IMG/VR virus record: IMGVR_UViG_3300007609_000008 | Span: 61,422 to 125,421 of that record | Reading direction: 5' to 3' (one strand) | Source: a virus | DNA: 64,000 nucleotides | Translations under genes and position numbers: made by a program | The notes under the pieces: generated by a model | What the model was told of the DNA's origin: nothing | Database searches by the model: none | What the model saw: only the letters and a program-made list of their open reading frames with translations | In this document: positions 35,201 through 42,865 of the stretch, one piece after another | How positions within the stretch are numbered: the stretch's first letter is position 1 | Layout of the letters: every line of letters starts with the position of its first letter

Positions 35201-36474
35201 CTTATGAAGTGTCAGGCAATGAAGTTACTTCAGTGACAATTACGAATCCTGGTACTGGATATACATCTGCTCCTACTGTTTCTCTTGCAGCAGGAGCATC
35301 AGAAACTAGTGAAACAGCTAGAGTAACGCTCGCTTTAAATCGTGCTAAAGTTTCAAGATTTGATAGGCGTCTATCTACTTACGAACTAGAAGTTACTAAC
35401 GGAAGTTTCGTAACAGGAAACTTAGTTGGTAATGGAAAAACATTTACCAAGATTTCTGCGATCGAAAACAGAGATTTGACTGCTCATGTTATTCAATATC
35501 ATTCTATCAATCCAGATGAAATTGGTACAATTACTCCTAAAATTGCTTTGACTAAAAAAGATGCTTCTACTGCAAACACTACACTAACTAATGCTGTTTT
35601 GCAATCAACAATAGAGCTTCCTGAAGTTAAAACTGTATACAGTTATTCGAATGAAATTGCAAGAGATGGAGAAAAGACTGCTAGGCTGCAATTTACTCTG
35701 AGAACAACTTCTAATAATGTCAGTCCTATTCTAGATTTAGCGGCACTTGATATGTTAGCCGTTGCTAATAAGATAAACAATACTTCAGCAGAAGAAGAAA
35801 CACGCTCAGGCGGTGATGCTCAAAGTAAATACATAACAAAAAAGGTTATCTTAGCTGAAGGTCAAGATGCAGAAGACTTGAAGGTCTTCTTAGAAAATGC
35901 AATTCCTTCAATATCAGATGTTGAAGTATACGCTAAACTACAGAATGCAGAAGATGACGGAGATTTTTCTAACGATATATATTGGAGAAAATTGGAAGTA
36001 GAATCTTCACCATTTATTGCAACAACAGGTCTAGCAGAATACACATATAAAATTCCAGAAAAATCTTCTGGAACGTGGGGCGTTGATGGCGACACAGGAA
36101 TATTTGAATATGATTTAACACGAGTTGATTCTATACCAGTGTCGTCAGGTGGAACATATGTTTCAGCGCCTATTGTTAAGATCACTGACGATCTTGGTGT
36201 TGGTTACGGAGCATCCGCAGAAGCAGTGATGACCGGTACTACAATCTCTAAGATTAGAATTACTAATCCAGGCAGAGATTATACCGCAGGTAATATTTCA
36301 GTAGAACTTATAGGAGGCAGTCCCTCAGTAGACGCTGTATTAGGAACTCCTACAGTATCGACTGTTACCTACAAATCCTTCAAACACTTTGCTATAAAGA
36401 TAGTACACTTGAGTGAAAACAGAGCTATATTGCCTAAGACAAAATCGCTTAGAGCGTATGCACTACAGGTATAA
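29260..36474 (+). CDS. Giant baseplate/fibre-attachment protein (DUF4815-type)
   Basis: The 2404-residue protein begins with the DUF4815-type domain of marine myoviruses (SPYYDDFDPQKNYHRVLFKP, then VAVQARELTQLQ). A Calx-beta-like domain spans about 1112-1215 (TTANEGDTFTITLET). Beta modules with ITNPGTGYTSAPTV lie near 1955-2020, and a related one near 2300-2365. It occupies the gp9/gp10 position at the baseplate rim and probably carries the tail fibres. Its size makes it one of the largest virion proteins expected in such a phage. Confidence 0.75.
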   Translation: MALNLSSSPYYDDFDPQKNYHRVLFKPGVAVQARELTQLQTVLSDQLSQLGSFSLKEGAVISGCEQKIENFKFIKILDEDANEDPVANADLASYEGAILVGQTTGLRAKILTHKTGQITVSDTINAKALYIVYVDENAQAADLTVNQYKRFSQGETLTVESVNPNLNGKTFVTQTTPSGSYGKRNFYAGVAPHLTMTPGIIYALGNFIRTKNLSVFIDKFSPSTDKKIGFIVNEAIKQASVDGTLYDNARGTFNQGAPGADRLEHTVSLISYNKDTQVADNYFQIATYSNGRIIRSDIKNDPLGNLRDILARETYDRHGNYVSKGMQVYFKEHLRSAKGKNGGILPPAAGGDASKLVLGVKAGVGSVSGYPIELLQDIETSFDKPSATQTEETVSQSTTFGNYVIVDDVCGAWDTDGADENANGIVNLHSVESNGVSGAAYSNTSVPSGIIGTAKVRHISLQSGTPGSASAQYRLYLFDIKMFDGDFSTVKSISYENSKANAFADIVLNDAGVAQVYEKNSNKLLWNLPYRFLKTLKANEGAYRYNFKFIKEFDVSSAAAETGEINLNSTSSDQTFFFSTETIGGVEDSVSESDVRNHIKLVATETFDIDGTTVEKGEFIDVVGKVRKTSEDRLTITLGALTGAGPYSVRAYINMQVENTAPFSKSFVKSKYVKIKADENENFGSNKFCLGVPDVFRVTSITATSNSDYTTNARNVSESFKLDNGQRDNFYGLSYIVKNSSSTIDLTVEKYITVKFDYFDNETITGPSFACLDSYPVDDTGDEGIRTEEIPLYVSASSGQVFDLRNAIDFRPFMRSTVTPSSTVAGAPENPSAFEEVNRPEVGLTNPIPTATFTTDLEFYLAEAYRVVVTPSRAVKIIKGLPSVSPKTPSSPEGAMTLATGVLPPYPSLSKTAGRNFGREDLSMSIVPVKNKKYTMKDIGALEQRISNLEYYTTLTLLEKEAGKVVIADSDGIDRFKNGFLVDSFSNFSVNHVNNPDNKCSIDTRKRELRAAFRTSQIGFKPIATGSTAGQSGYFWHVPYNETIYTQQTQASSYRNVVGELFITPPPATEQEAEEVATENGGTGEDVTETEPSTNDTESTQQGTTPTAPSYYLIRSKTTANEGDTFTITLETTNVPEGTELGYTVFGTGITNADYTTVPTTASDGTGTLTVDATGSAFLTVTLSSDLSTEGQETWGITLSDIGISASTSVVINDTSITPGEEEEVEDTTPVVPVATGPWTGSLNIDPPVSNFIDTNYNGEPLQNVNGEYDHLVQGDVFDDDGIRSGWELEWSNWEYATSTIGGQDPGENFGDSADINNAVETPDGLYIPEYGGTWVNPGTLPPSSSTVWETRELDYVWKGSETVEDLVTIPVDTLAREENLVLQVWGLKPNTLHTILVDGRPFKTSTSFPNGRFSTGLILPAGQFNTGAIKIEITNHNDVSQADSYAVNYFLSAHSVQKTVVTNLTTRAPKPSYSVETQIKSNTYYTNSNREEQQRQEEAANRAKLASGNKDPWVQVHTLDNQSLVRADRVPIEQLDISDEVLGVECGIPAGLDGLTTGISRAVLQRPDGSRYSVETDDPGCATYNDYLQNQAPASVKDQREVYTEIDTTVTGTVQAATTNVILVDDSGTIDTDTGSVQVIDATLYTHEDADEDAPVINTSTETNSIGETNIRLDSSTTNSDLETTEVINIPNAVTVTGINDLGIDLAAIAALDFNISEIDLFCGSPGQDPLAQSFLVEGLPGGMFTTSVDVFFRNKSSEENNSGITLQLREMINGIPGTDIIAESHKSRSECLVSTEDENGNITFNSTNFKFSGPVHLQNNTEYCIVLKPDGNDRGYEVWIGKLGETRKGSSEIITEQTHSGVLFTSANNRTWSPHQSEDLMFTVRRASFAVDQDYIVNTVNKNIDWIKFDADEWDRTPNSALGTDGDGNPLTPASYFSTGDFVHGFKPTITNTGTLYSDGTYNLSFDNTGTGGSNAAGTYEVSGNEVTSVTITNPGTGYTSAPTVSLAAGASETSETARVTLALNRAKVSRFDRRLSTYELEVTNGSFVTGNLVGNGKTFTKISAIENRDLTAHVIQYHSINPDEIGTITPKIALTKKDASTANTTLTNAVLQSTIELPEVKTVYSYSNEIARDGEKTARLQFTLRTTSNNVSPILDLAALDMLAVANKINNTSAEEETRSGGDAQSKYITKKVILAEGQDAEDLKVFLENAIPSISDVEVYAKLQNAEDDGDFSNDIYWRKLEVESSPFIATTGLAEYTYKIPEKSSGTWGVDGDTGIFEYDLTRVDSIPVSSGGTYVSAPIVKITDDLGVGYGASAEAVMTGTTISKIRITNPGRDYTAGNISVELIGGSPSVDAVLGTPTVSTVTYKSFKHFAIKIVHLSENRAILPKTKSLRAYALQV

Positions 36475-36476
36475 TT

Positions 36477-36722
36477 ATGAGTATAAATAAGTTTGTAAGA
36501 GTAAAGGACGATATTACGATTGCTAGAGATGTTGAATCAAAGGCAATCGTGAACATAGACAATTCTTCTCTGGCTGAATATAAAAAGATAAAAGAAAAAA
36601 GACTTGCAAAAAGTAGAAAAATTCTTGAATGTGAAAATGATATAAATACATTAAAAGATGAAGTCACCGATATTAAAGACTCGTTGAGATTAATACTAGA
36701 AAAGTTGAATTCTCGGGAATAA
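36477..36722 (+). CDS. Small coiled-coil protein
   Basis: The 81-residue product is strongly helical, with KKIKEKRLAKSRKILE and a heptad-like C-terminus (LKDEVTDIKDSLRLILEKL). It follows the giant protein by two bases and precedes a fibre-type gene. It may be an oligomerisation or trimerisation factor for fibres. No family is recognised. Confidence 0.6.
   Translation: MSINKFVRVKDDITIARDVESKAIVNIDNSSLAEYKKIKEKRLAKSRKILECENDINTLKDEVTDIKDSLRLILEKLNSRE
36482..36489 (+). promoter_or_regulatory. Possible late promoter octamer
   Basis: TATAAATA lies in the first codons of the coiled-coil gene (AGT ATA AAT AAG). It could drive the fibre genes at 36727 and 37219, but may be a coding coincidence. Confidence 0.3.
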
Positions 36723-36726
36723 CTAA

Positions 36727-37209
36727 ATGGCAACAATTACATTAAGAACTGTTAAAGGTGTTCCTTTATCTAATACCGAGGTTGACGACAACTTTACTAA
36801 TTTAAATGACGAAAAATATGAGTCTGGCGATGATGTTAGTTTTGGTAATATGTCTGTTTCCGGAGAAAGTACCTTTAGTACAGCAGCGGCGGTGAGTGCT
36901 GCAGGGAATAATCAGGGAACCGCTACTTCTTTATCTGAAAGTTATAATATTGTAACTACTGCCACAACAGATCAAGGAGTTATTTTACCAAGCGCATCAA
37001 CAGGAAAAACTGTTAAGGTCATAAACGCAACATCAGAAAATATTAAAATATATCCAGCATCATCAGAAGCAATAGATTCCTTAGGAAGTAATGTCGCTAA
37101 AAACTTGGCACCTGGTGCTAGTTTAGATTTAGTATGTGCGTCAGGATCTCTTTGGAAATCTTTATTGCCTGTTGTTGTATTTGACTCTTCTGGAACTCAA
37201 TTAAATTAG
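36727..37209 (+). CDS. Fibre-type structural protein
   Basis: The 160-residue protein opens with LSNTEVDDNFTNLNDEKY, the same attachment-like N-terminus as the protein at 11501. Its body is a beta-rich domain with VILPSASTGKTVKVINA, common in phage fibre tips. It lies just before the Tyr/Gly repeat fibre, and the two presumably form one fibre complex. Confidence 0.6.
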   Translation: MATITLRTVKGVPLSNTEVDDNFTNLNDEKYESGDDVSFGNMSVSGESTFSTAAAVSAAGNNQGTATSLSESYNIVTTATTDQGVILPSASTGKTVKVINATSENIKIYPASSEAIDSLGSNVAKNLAPGASLDLVCASGSLWKSLLPVVVFDSSGTQLN

Positions 37210-37218
37210 GAATAAAAA

Positions 37219-38547
37219 ATGCAACCTATACGTATTAAAGCCTCATCCAGTCCTATCAGTTCAGGGAACTTTGAAGGACTTCAGGAAATGTCAGATGCTC
37301 AGATCAATCAGTATCTTTCATATGTAATAACAAACAAATTTGCAAGTGATACAGACGGTACTGGCACAGCAGAGCTTAATGTTGACACATCAAATGCGTT
37401 GACTGGTACTAGTATTGGTACTTGGACAAACCAAATCAGAGATGACGCAATCGGAACTCATCCTACTGATGGCGCAACTACAGATACTACTTACTACTTT
37501 AAGCAAGTAACCGCAGCGGCTTCTGAAAGCATTACTAATCGTCCAGTAGGTTACGATTCAGGTATTAAAGAATTCTCTGATGCTGCACTAGACACTGACG
37601 TTTTGGATAAAGTAATTGAAGACATGGTGACAGGCACAGGTTACACTGTAGGTCAATACAGTCTAGCGGCATCTGCTCCTGCTGGTGGTACTTGGACGTC
37701 AAGATACACAATCACAGACAGCAATCAAGGTGGCAGTACTAATCTTTACTTGTGGCAAAAAACTACTCCTACTACTTCTGCAAATGAAGACTTAGCATCT
37801 CTCAAACTTGACGGCACAAACGTTAAGATGATGTCTGCTGCTGAAATTGAGCAGATGGTTCCTAACTTCAGAAATAGAATTATTGATAGCGAGATAGGCA
37901 CATACAAGTTGCAATCAACAGCTCCTGGTACAGGTACTTGGACTCAGATGGGCGATTCACTTGTTGATACTAGACAAGAAGTTGCATCAGAAAATTATGC
38001 AGGTACATACACTGGCTCGTTCTCTGGCGGATATGTAGGAAACTATGTAGGCAATTTCAGTGGCAACTATGTAGGCGACTATGTAGGCAGTTATGTTGGT
38101 GCAAAAACTTACACGGGTTCTTATACTGGATCATTCTCTGGAAGTTATGCAGGTAACTATGTAGGCACATCTGCATATGCAGGAACTTATGCAGGAACTT
38201 ATGCAAGAACTGAAGGATACACTCTATTCTACTCTGGATTTGCTGGCGGTACTAATTTCTACACTGGATTCTATACTGGTTATTATACTGGATTCTATAC
38301 GGGTGCAAAGTCATACACTGGTTTCTACACCGGCGCTTATAATAGAAACTTTTCAGGTAACTATGTAGGAACTTCTGCTTTCTCTGGCACATATTCGGGA
38401 ACTTATACTGGATACTATTCAAACACGTTCTCTGGCACTTATATTGGAAGCTATAGCAACGACTTTACAGGCAATTATGCAGGTGATACTATCCAAGCTA
38501 CTACTGAGAATGTATCTACTGTTAAACTCTGGCTGAGAACAGCTTAA
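37219..38547 (+). CDS. Tyr/Gly tetrapeptide-repeat fibre protein
   Basis: The 442-residue product has a folded N-terminal part (1-255) and then a tetrapeptide array (about 257-425) in which an aromatic residue and a Gly recur every four positions, for example FYTGYYTGFYTG and SGNYVGNFSGNY. Such regular spacing fits a beta-solenoid or intertwined trimeric fibre. The last residues (STVKLWLRTA) look like a cap. It is followed by a possible assembly protein, a glycosyltransferase and a 2OG-like enzyme, and its Thr, Ser and Tyr are possible modification sites. Confidence 0.65.
   Translation: MQPIRIKASSSPISSGNFEGLQEMSDAQINQYLSYVITNKFASDTDGTGTAELNVDTSNALTGTSIGTWTNQIRDDAIGTHPTDGATTDTTYYFKQVTAAASESITNRPVGYDSGIKEFSDAALDTDVLDKVIEDMVTGTGYTVGQYSLAASAPAGGTWTSRYTITDSNQGGSTNLYLWQKTTPTTSANEDLASLKLDGTNVKMMSAAEIEQMVPNFRNRIIDSEIGTYKLQSTAPGTGTWTQMGDSLVDTRQEVASENYAGTYTGSFSGGYVGNYVGNFSGNYVGDYVGSYVGAKTYTGSYTGSFSGSYAGNYVGTSAYAGTYAGTYARTEGYTLFYSGFAGGTNFYTGFYTGYYTGFYTGAKSYTGFYTGAYNRNFSGNYVGTSAFSGTYSGTYTGYYSNTFSGTYIGSYSNDFTGNYAGDTIQATTENVSTVKLWLRTA
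37990..38490 (+). repeat. Degenerate 12-bp coding repeats (aromatic-x-Gly)
   Basis: The DNA has a 12-base period corresponding to the tetrapeptide fibre repeat, with units such as TTCTACACTGGA. Copies are degenerate, unlike the exact copies in the fibre gene at 12193. Confidence 0.8.
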
Positions 38548-38593
38548 AAAATTGACTATATAGTATTGAAGATTTATTATTTGGAGTTACATT

Positions 38594-39085
38594 ATGACAG
38601 ATTTAAACGTTTCTTCGGACACCTCTGTAAAACAAGTGTCCGAAGAGATTACCCCTAAAAAGAAATATCTTAATCCTTATTGGTCTAATAAGGAAAATAG
38701 ACACCTCATCGTTACTATTGAGCAACCTGATGGCAATCATAACATTGCTTCTGTAATGGATCCTGACGGCACTAATCGTGACATGAAGGCAATCTTAGAA
38801 CAATACACAGAAGAAGAAATTGATAAAAATACTCAAGACGGATTAGATCGCCGTAATGAAAATATCAAACAACAAATGGAAAGGCGTGAGTCTCAGCAAG
38901 TTAGAGCTAAACAAGAAGCATTGTTTAATTGTAAACTTGAAGCGTTTGAAGTAGAAGGGATTAAAAATTCTAAAAACGCAGAACTAAAAAGAAAGATTCG
39001 TAAGTCTAAATCTATCATGGAAGTTCAAGCATACGCTACTATTTTGTTGATGAAGGAAATTGAGAATGGCGAAGAAACAAACTAA
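38594..39085 (+). CDS. Possible tail fibre assembly protein
   Basis: The 163-residue product has a beta-type N-terminal half (YLNPYWSNKENRHLIVTIEQ) and a charged helical C-terminal half (RRNENIKQQMERRESQQ). Its position directly behind a repeat fibre and its length fit a fibre assembly chaperone of the gp38/Caudo_TAP kind, which is an inference. GGAG lies ten bases before the ATG. It overlaps the next gene by 20 bases. Confidence 0.5.
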   Translation: MTDLNVSSDTSVKQVSEEITPKKKYLNPYWSNKENRHLIVTIEQPDGNHNIASVMDPDGTNRDMKAILEQYTEEEIDKNTQDGLDRRNENIKQQMERRESQQVRAKQEALFNCKLEAFEVEGIKNSKNAELKRKIRKSKSIMEVQAYATILLMKEIENGEETN

Positions 39086-39770
39086 AGGGTTTGTCATTGT
39101 TGCTTCTGTCAGGAAAGGTTTTTATCGTTATGCAAAAGTTCTTGCTGAATCTGTAAGAGATTTCTATCCAGAAGCTAATATCACTTTCTTCACACACGAA
39201 GAGTGGGTAGAGCCTGAAGACTACACTCTGTTCGATAACATCGTGACTGAAGGTATACCACGGCACATTCGTGCTAAGTTGTGGGCGCTCAACAAAACTC
39301 CATACGACATTACTTGCTATCTAGACGCTGACATGATGTGTGAGCACGAAGATATTGTAAATGTATGGGACGAGTTACCTGATGATCTAGATATTGTATT
39401 TACTAAGAATCGTCCCTACAATGCTAAACTGACTAAGTTAGCAGAAGGCGAAGAGATGACTTGTCACTGTGGATTTTTTATCTACAGAAAGAATGAAGCG
39501 ACAATGGATCTCATGGGTGCATGGTACACTGAGTATCTAGCACAGTGGGAACCAGACTATGACATGCAACATTATCCAGAAGATGCTCGTAAGTGGGACA
39601 CATTCACTATGTGGCGTCTACTGACTTACGGCGAAAAAGGTGTGAAGTGGGGATATATCAAAGAGCCTGATGCTCGTTGGAACTTTGTCAATGGATACCA
39701 CTTTGAAGAACTACAAGGAACCGATGTCGTTCTTTATCATCACACAATTCCTAAAGACAAGTTAGACTAG
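39066..39770 (+). CDS. Glycosyltransferase-like protein (GT8-like)
   Basis: The 234-residue protein has an N-terminal KGFVIVASVRKGFYRYAKVL strand-helix unit and the DxD motif in CYLDADMMCEHEDI near residue 80, as in GT8-type galactosyl/glucosyltransferases. I chose the ATG at 39066 because AAGGAA lies six bases upstream. The reported TTG six bases earlier overlaps that site. It sits between the fibre assembly candidate and a 2OG-like enzyme in one operon. Confidence 0.7.
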   Translation: MAKKQTKGFVIVASVRKGFYRYAKVLAESVRDFYPEANITFFTHEEWVEPEDYTLFDNIVTEGIPRHIRAKLWALNKTPYDITCYLDADMMCEHEDIVNVWDELPDDLDIVFTKNRPYNAKLTKLAEGEEMTCHCGFFIYRKNEATMDLMGAWYTEYLAQWEPDYDMQHYPEDARKWDTFTMWRLLTYGEKGVKWGYIKEPDARWNFVNGYHFEELQGTDVVLYHHTIPKDKLD

Positions 39771-39781
39771 GAGTTTATATT

Positions 39782-40438
39782 ATGAAATGGATTAGTATTA
39801 ATAGTACTGAAATCTCAGAAATTTTAAACTCTTACAGCGATTGGTTCTTTGGGCAAGACTTATCTGATCTAGATAAAATTTCACATCACGAAGGAAGGCA
39901 TCAAGGATTTACTCTGCCTAAAGGATGTAGTCTAGAACATTTGCAGGAAATTATAGAGAAAGATGCTGAACACATCGGCTATCCTGAGAAGACTATTTCA
40001 GTAGACATTGCTTCAGAAGAAAGAGTTTCGTCTGAACACAAAAGCAAAGTACGAGAACTATCTACTAACCTTTGCTCACTTCTCGGTGCTAGAAATCAAG
40101 CAGTCAATGTGTACTATCCAGAAGGCGGATTCATGGGATGGCATAATAACTGGAATGCATCTGGTTATAATATTCTGTTTAGTTACTCTGAGAAGGGCAA
40201 TGGCTTCTTTAGATACTTAGATCCTGTGACTAAAAAAGTAGTCAACATGCAAGACAAGCCAGGTTGGACATGTAAGGTAGGTTACTTCGGAAGAGGAAGA
40301 GAGCCAGACAAAGTGTTTTATCACTGTGCAGGCTCTCATGAAAAAAGAATCTCTTTAGGCTTTGTCATACCTCACTTAGAAATGTGGCAAGATATGATTG
40401 AAGATATATCAGGCGAAGACGCTACTTCTTATCAGTAA
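39782..40438 (+). CDS. 2OG-Fe(II) oxygenase-like protein with HxN motif
   Basis: The 218-residue protein has GWHNNWNASGYNILFSYS near residue 119 and HCAGSHEKRISLGFVI near 181, matching the order of a 2OG oxygenase core (first ligand pair, distal His181 or His186, Arg189). The usual HxD/E is HxN (His121, Asn123). Either the acidic ligand comes from elsewhere, the enzyme binds a halide or differs in chemistry, or it is inactive. It follows a glycosyltransferase and its 3' end overlaps the convergent operon by 17 bases. Confidence 0.6.
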   Translation: MKWISINSTEISEILNSYSDWFFGQDLSDLDKISHHEGRHQGFTLPKGCSLEHLQEIIEKDAEHIGYPEKTISVDIASEERVSSEHKSKVRELSTNLCSLLGARNQAVNVYYPEGGFMGWHNNWNASGYNILFSYSEKGNGFFRYLDPVTKKVVNMQDKPGWTCKVGYFGRGREPDKVFYHCAGSHEKRISLGFVIPHLEMWQDMIEDISGEDATSYQ

Positions 40439-40715
40439 GCCTGCTTTTTAATTCTTTAATCAGCGATTCTTTAGATTCTATATTGTAATGCTTAATAAGT
40501 TTAAGAAACTTTGCTTCATCATTTGATTCTAAGTCTCTTATATGCTTTTTTACTAACTTTTGATTATATTTTTTTCTAGGAGCATTTAAAAACGAATCAG
40601 CTATTTCATGCTCTTTTGACACATTGAAATCAATACCATCTAAAGAACGATCTTTTGGCATTTTTCCTTTTATAAATTTTTGTTTGCCTGTATGAAAGTC
40701 TGCTATCTTTGTCAT
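40422..40715 (-). CDS. Small basic protein, unknown
   Basis: The 97-residue product is rich in Lys, Arg, Asp and Glu and predicted helical, with KKYNQKLVKKHIRDLES in the middle. It is the last gene of the minus-strand glycosyltransferase operon and shares one base with the methyltransferase stop. Its 3' end overlaps the convergent 2OG-like gene. No family is recognised. Confidence 0.5.
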   Translation of the reverse strand: MTKIADFHTGKQKFIKGKMPKDRSLDGIDFNVSKEHEIADSFLNAPRKKYNQKLVKKHIRDLESNDEAKFLKLIKHYNIESKESLIKELKSRLTDKK

Positions 40716-41371
40716 TACTTCTTTCCAATAGCCATAAATCTGTCAAAGAAAACTTTACCTTCCCAGTTATAATAAAACTGCTCTACTTTTCCTTCGTAGA
40801 GTGGTTTTGTTATACCAGTATTCTCTAAGTGTTCTTCGTTGTTAGACACACAGTTGATACCGTACATTTCTTGAATCACATTACTAGACTGTAAAGCAAA
40901 CAGACAGTCTGGATTTGCAGTTGTAAGTTCCTTGAGAGGATACATTTGCTCACACCCCAATGAAATAACAATGTCAGTATCAAGTGCATTGATATCATGA
41001 AACGCAAAAGGTATATCTAGATTCAAGTGATTGATATCCATGCCTTGATCTGTGTAGTGCTTGTTGAATACTTTAGACAGTTCTAATGCTTCTTTGTCAA
41101 TATCAATCAAGTCCATATGTTTAACTTTGATGTTCTCACAAATCAATGGCACAAGAGGAAAGCCTAGCCAAGAATTTAGAACAATAATATTGTATTCTTT
41201 GTCTGGGTCTAGTTGTTTTACTAACTCTTCCATCAACCAGACAGCAGCATCCATTGTATTTGGATTCATTGACTTTCTAAAATCATCGTGTTTGTGGGGC
41301 ATCTCATGCTCTATCTTATCTAGAGCTAAACCCCAGTATCTAAAGCTAGTCAGAAAATTCAAGTTTAACAT
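40715..41371 (-). CDS. SAM-dependent methyltransferase-like protein
   Basis: The 218-residue product has a class I methyltransferase pattern: IIVLNSWLGFPLVP at motif I and HMDLIDIDKEALEL with the acidic ribose-binding Asp, followed by DTDIVISLGCEQM. I chose the ATG at 41371 (MLNLNFLTSF) over 41407, as GAAG lies closer to it. It overlaps the upstream glycosyltransferase. It may methylate a sugar in the glycan or another small substrate. The specificity is unknown. Confidence 0.6.
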   Translation of the reverse strand: MLNLNFLTSFRYWGLALDKIEHEMPHKHDDFRKSMNPNTMDAAVWLMEELVKQLDPDKEYNIIVLNSWLGFPLVPLICENIKVKHMDLIDIDKEALELSKVFNKHYTDQGMDINHLNLDIPFAFHDINALDTDIVISLGCEQMYPLKELTTANPDCLFALQSSNVIQEMYGINCVSNNEEHLENTGITKPLYEGKVEQFYYNWEGKVFFDRFMAIGKK

Positions 41372-42050
41372 CTTCAGGTCTCTCCATTGAATCAAATAAA
41401 CACACAAAGGGTGTTTTACGAATTAAGTTTTCTTCTGTGTCGCTAGGATACATGTAGCCATAATTATAACTGTACACCCATCCTTGCGGAAAATATTTTA
41501 TATGATCGTGATTGAATCTGTTGTAAAATAAATTGTCTAGTCCTCTATAATAAAAAAATATTTGACTAGGATAATCTCTTAACAGTTTCCAAAAACTTTT
41601 CATCTCTTCTGTATTGAGTACTTCATCGTTCCATCTCAATATGCTTGAATTTAAATCAGTATATTTGTTTGGAATATGTCTTGTATCTTTGTACATTTTT
41701 TCTAAATTATGCCAATGAGTGTGTACAAAAACAATTTTATCTTGACACGAATATTGTATAAATGCATCTAAGTTAGATTGTACGATGACATCTAAATCTA
41801 GAAATATTTTTTCACCTTTTTGTGTTACAACATTTTCGTCAAACAAGTAAAGTTTGTTCCACCACTTCTCATAGTAGTTATCTTCAGGGAATGCTATTGC
41901 TTCTATGTCTTTGTGTAAACCCTTAGGGTCTTCAGTCAAGCAATAGAATTTAAAATAACTAGTAGAATGTTTTTTACACTGTTGATAAATTTTATTGACA
42001 TGCTTACTAGAATATTTTGTTCCCCATTTAACAGTATAGATATGTATCAT
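41346..42050 (-). CDS. Glycosyltransferase-like protein, tandem copy 4
   Basis: The 234-residue protein begins MIHIYTVKWGTKYSSKHVNKI and has FLDLDVIVQ with the DxD motif near residue 82. It is a paralogue of the next three genes on the same strand, all sharing the KWGxKY start and the D-L-D-V motif. Such enzymes use nucleotide sugars. It overlaps both neighbours. Confidence 0.72.
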   Translation of the reverse strand: MIHIYTVKWGTKYSSKHVNKIYQQCKKHSTSYFKFYCLTEDPKGLHKDIEAIAFPEDNYYEKWWNKLYLFDENVVTQKGEKIFLDLDVIVQSNLDAFIQYSCQDKIVFVHTHWHNLEKMYKDTRHIPNKYTDLNSSILRWNDEVLNTEEMKSFWKLLRDYPSQIFFYYRGLDNLFYNRFNHDHIKYFPQGWVYSYNYGYMYPSDTEENLIRKTPFVCLFDSMERPEDVKLEFSD

Positions 42051-42865
42051 TGCCAGTGTGCCAATAGATCAGGATCTGCTAGATCATCTTGTTTTGTGCT
42101 GCCTCTGCTCTTGTCTTCGAAAGGCAACAAGTCAATATTGAATACACAGAGAATAGCACCTGGGCGATAAGTATCTACCCGCAAATCATCTTCGTCCCAA
42201 GATCGTCCTCTATTGTATGAGTAAGCCATCCAACTAGGAAAGTGTCCCCATAGAGGCGTGTTGCTAAACTCGCCCCATCTCCAACTGTGATAGTTGTCTG
42301 TACCGTCAGTGAATGTGAACCAAATTTGTTCTTGATGCTTGAGAACATCTTTCCAAATTACTTCACACTGATCATCACTCCACACTTGACAGCTACCATT
42401 CGTATAAGCACCGTGCGCTAGTTTGAACTGTCGAGTTTTCATTGGGCGAGGATCTTGCCAGTGACTACGAAGTTTAGTAGGACGGTCTAGATCATATGTA
42501 ATGATAGGACCCATATCGTTTTGAATGATAACATCTAAATCTAGAAAGACAAAGCGACCAGTAGGCTTATCTTCAGCAAAGTTATGAGTGTTGAAGACAA
42601 AAGTCTTAGGACGGTCCCAACAACGAGCCATACCATATTTAAAATTATCACCGCCAAACCAATACTTAGGATGAATGCTATCAATGTCAGGAAAGTCAAT
42701 CACTTTGATATCGTCATCTAAACCTTCAGGGTGCTCAGTATAACAATAAAAGTGAAAGTCAAACTTATCAGGATCAGTATGACGCTTCGCCATGTTCTTG
42801 AGTTTGTTTACAAAGTGAGGGCCGTACTTAGTTCCCCACTTACAACACACGTAATTTACTCGCAT
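42047..42865 (-). CDS. Glycosyltransferase-like protein, tandem copy 3
   Basis: The 272-residue protein starts MRVNYVCCKWGTKYGP at the ATG at 42865, preceded by GAGG at eight bases. An ATG two codons earlier sits too close to that site. FLDLDVIIQ marks the sugar-nucleotide site near residue 100. DGTDNYHSWRWGEF and YSYNRG are shared with copy 2, indicating that copies 2 and 3 are closest. It overlaps copy 4 by four bases. Confidence 0.72.
   Translation of the reverse strand: MRVNYVCCKWGTKYGPHFVNKLKNMAKRHTDPDKFDFHFYCYTEHPEGLDDDIKVIDFPDIDSIHPKYWFGGDNFKYGMARCWDRPKTFVFNTHNFAEDKPTGRFVFLDLDVIIQNDMGPIITYDLDRPTKLRSHWQDPRPMKTRQFKLAHGAYTNGSCQVWSDDQCEVIWKDVLKHQEQIWFTFTDGTDNYHSWRWGEFSNTPLWGHFPSWMAYSYNRGRSWDEDDLRVDTYRPGAILCVFNIDLLPFEDKSRGSTKQDDLADPDLLAHWQ

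Noticed and set aside
38552-38580. TTGACT-17-TATTAT promoter before the 163-aa gene
   Set aside because: The predicted start would fall inside the Shine-Dalgarno sequence, leaving no functional leader.
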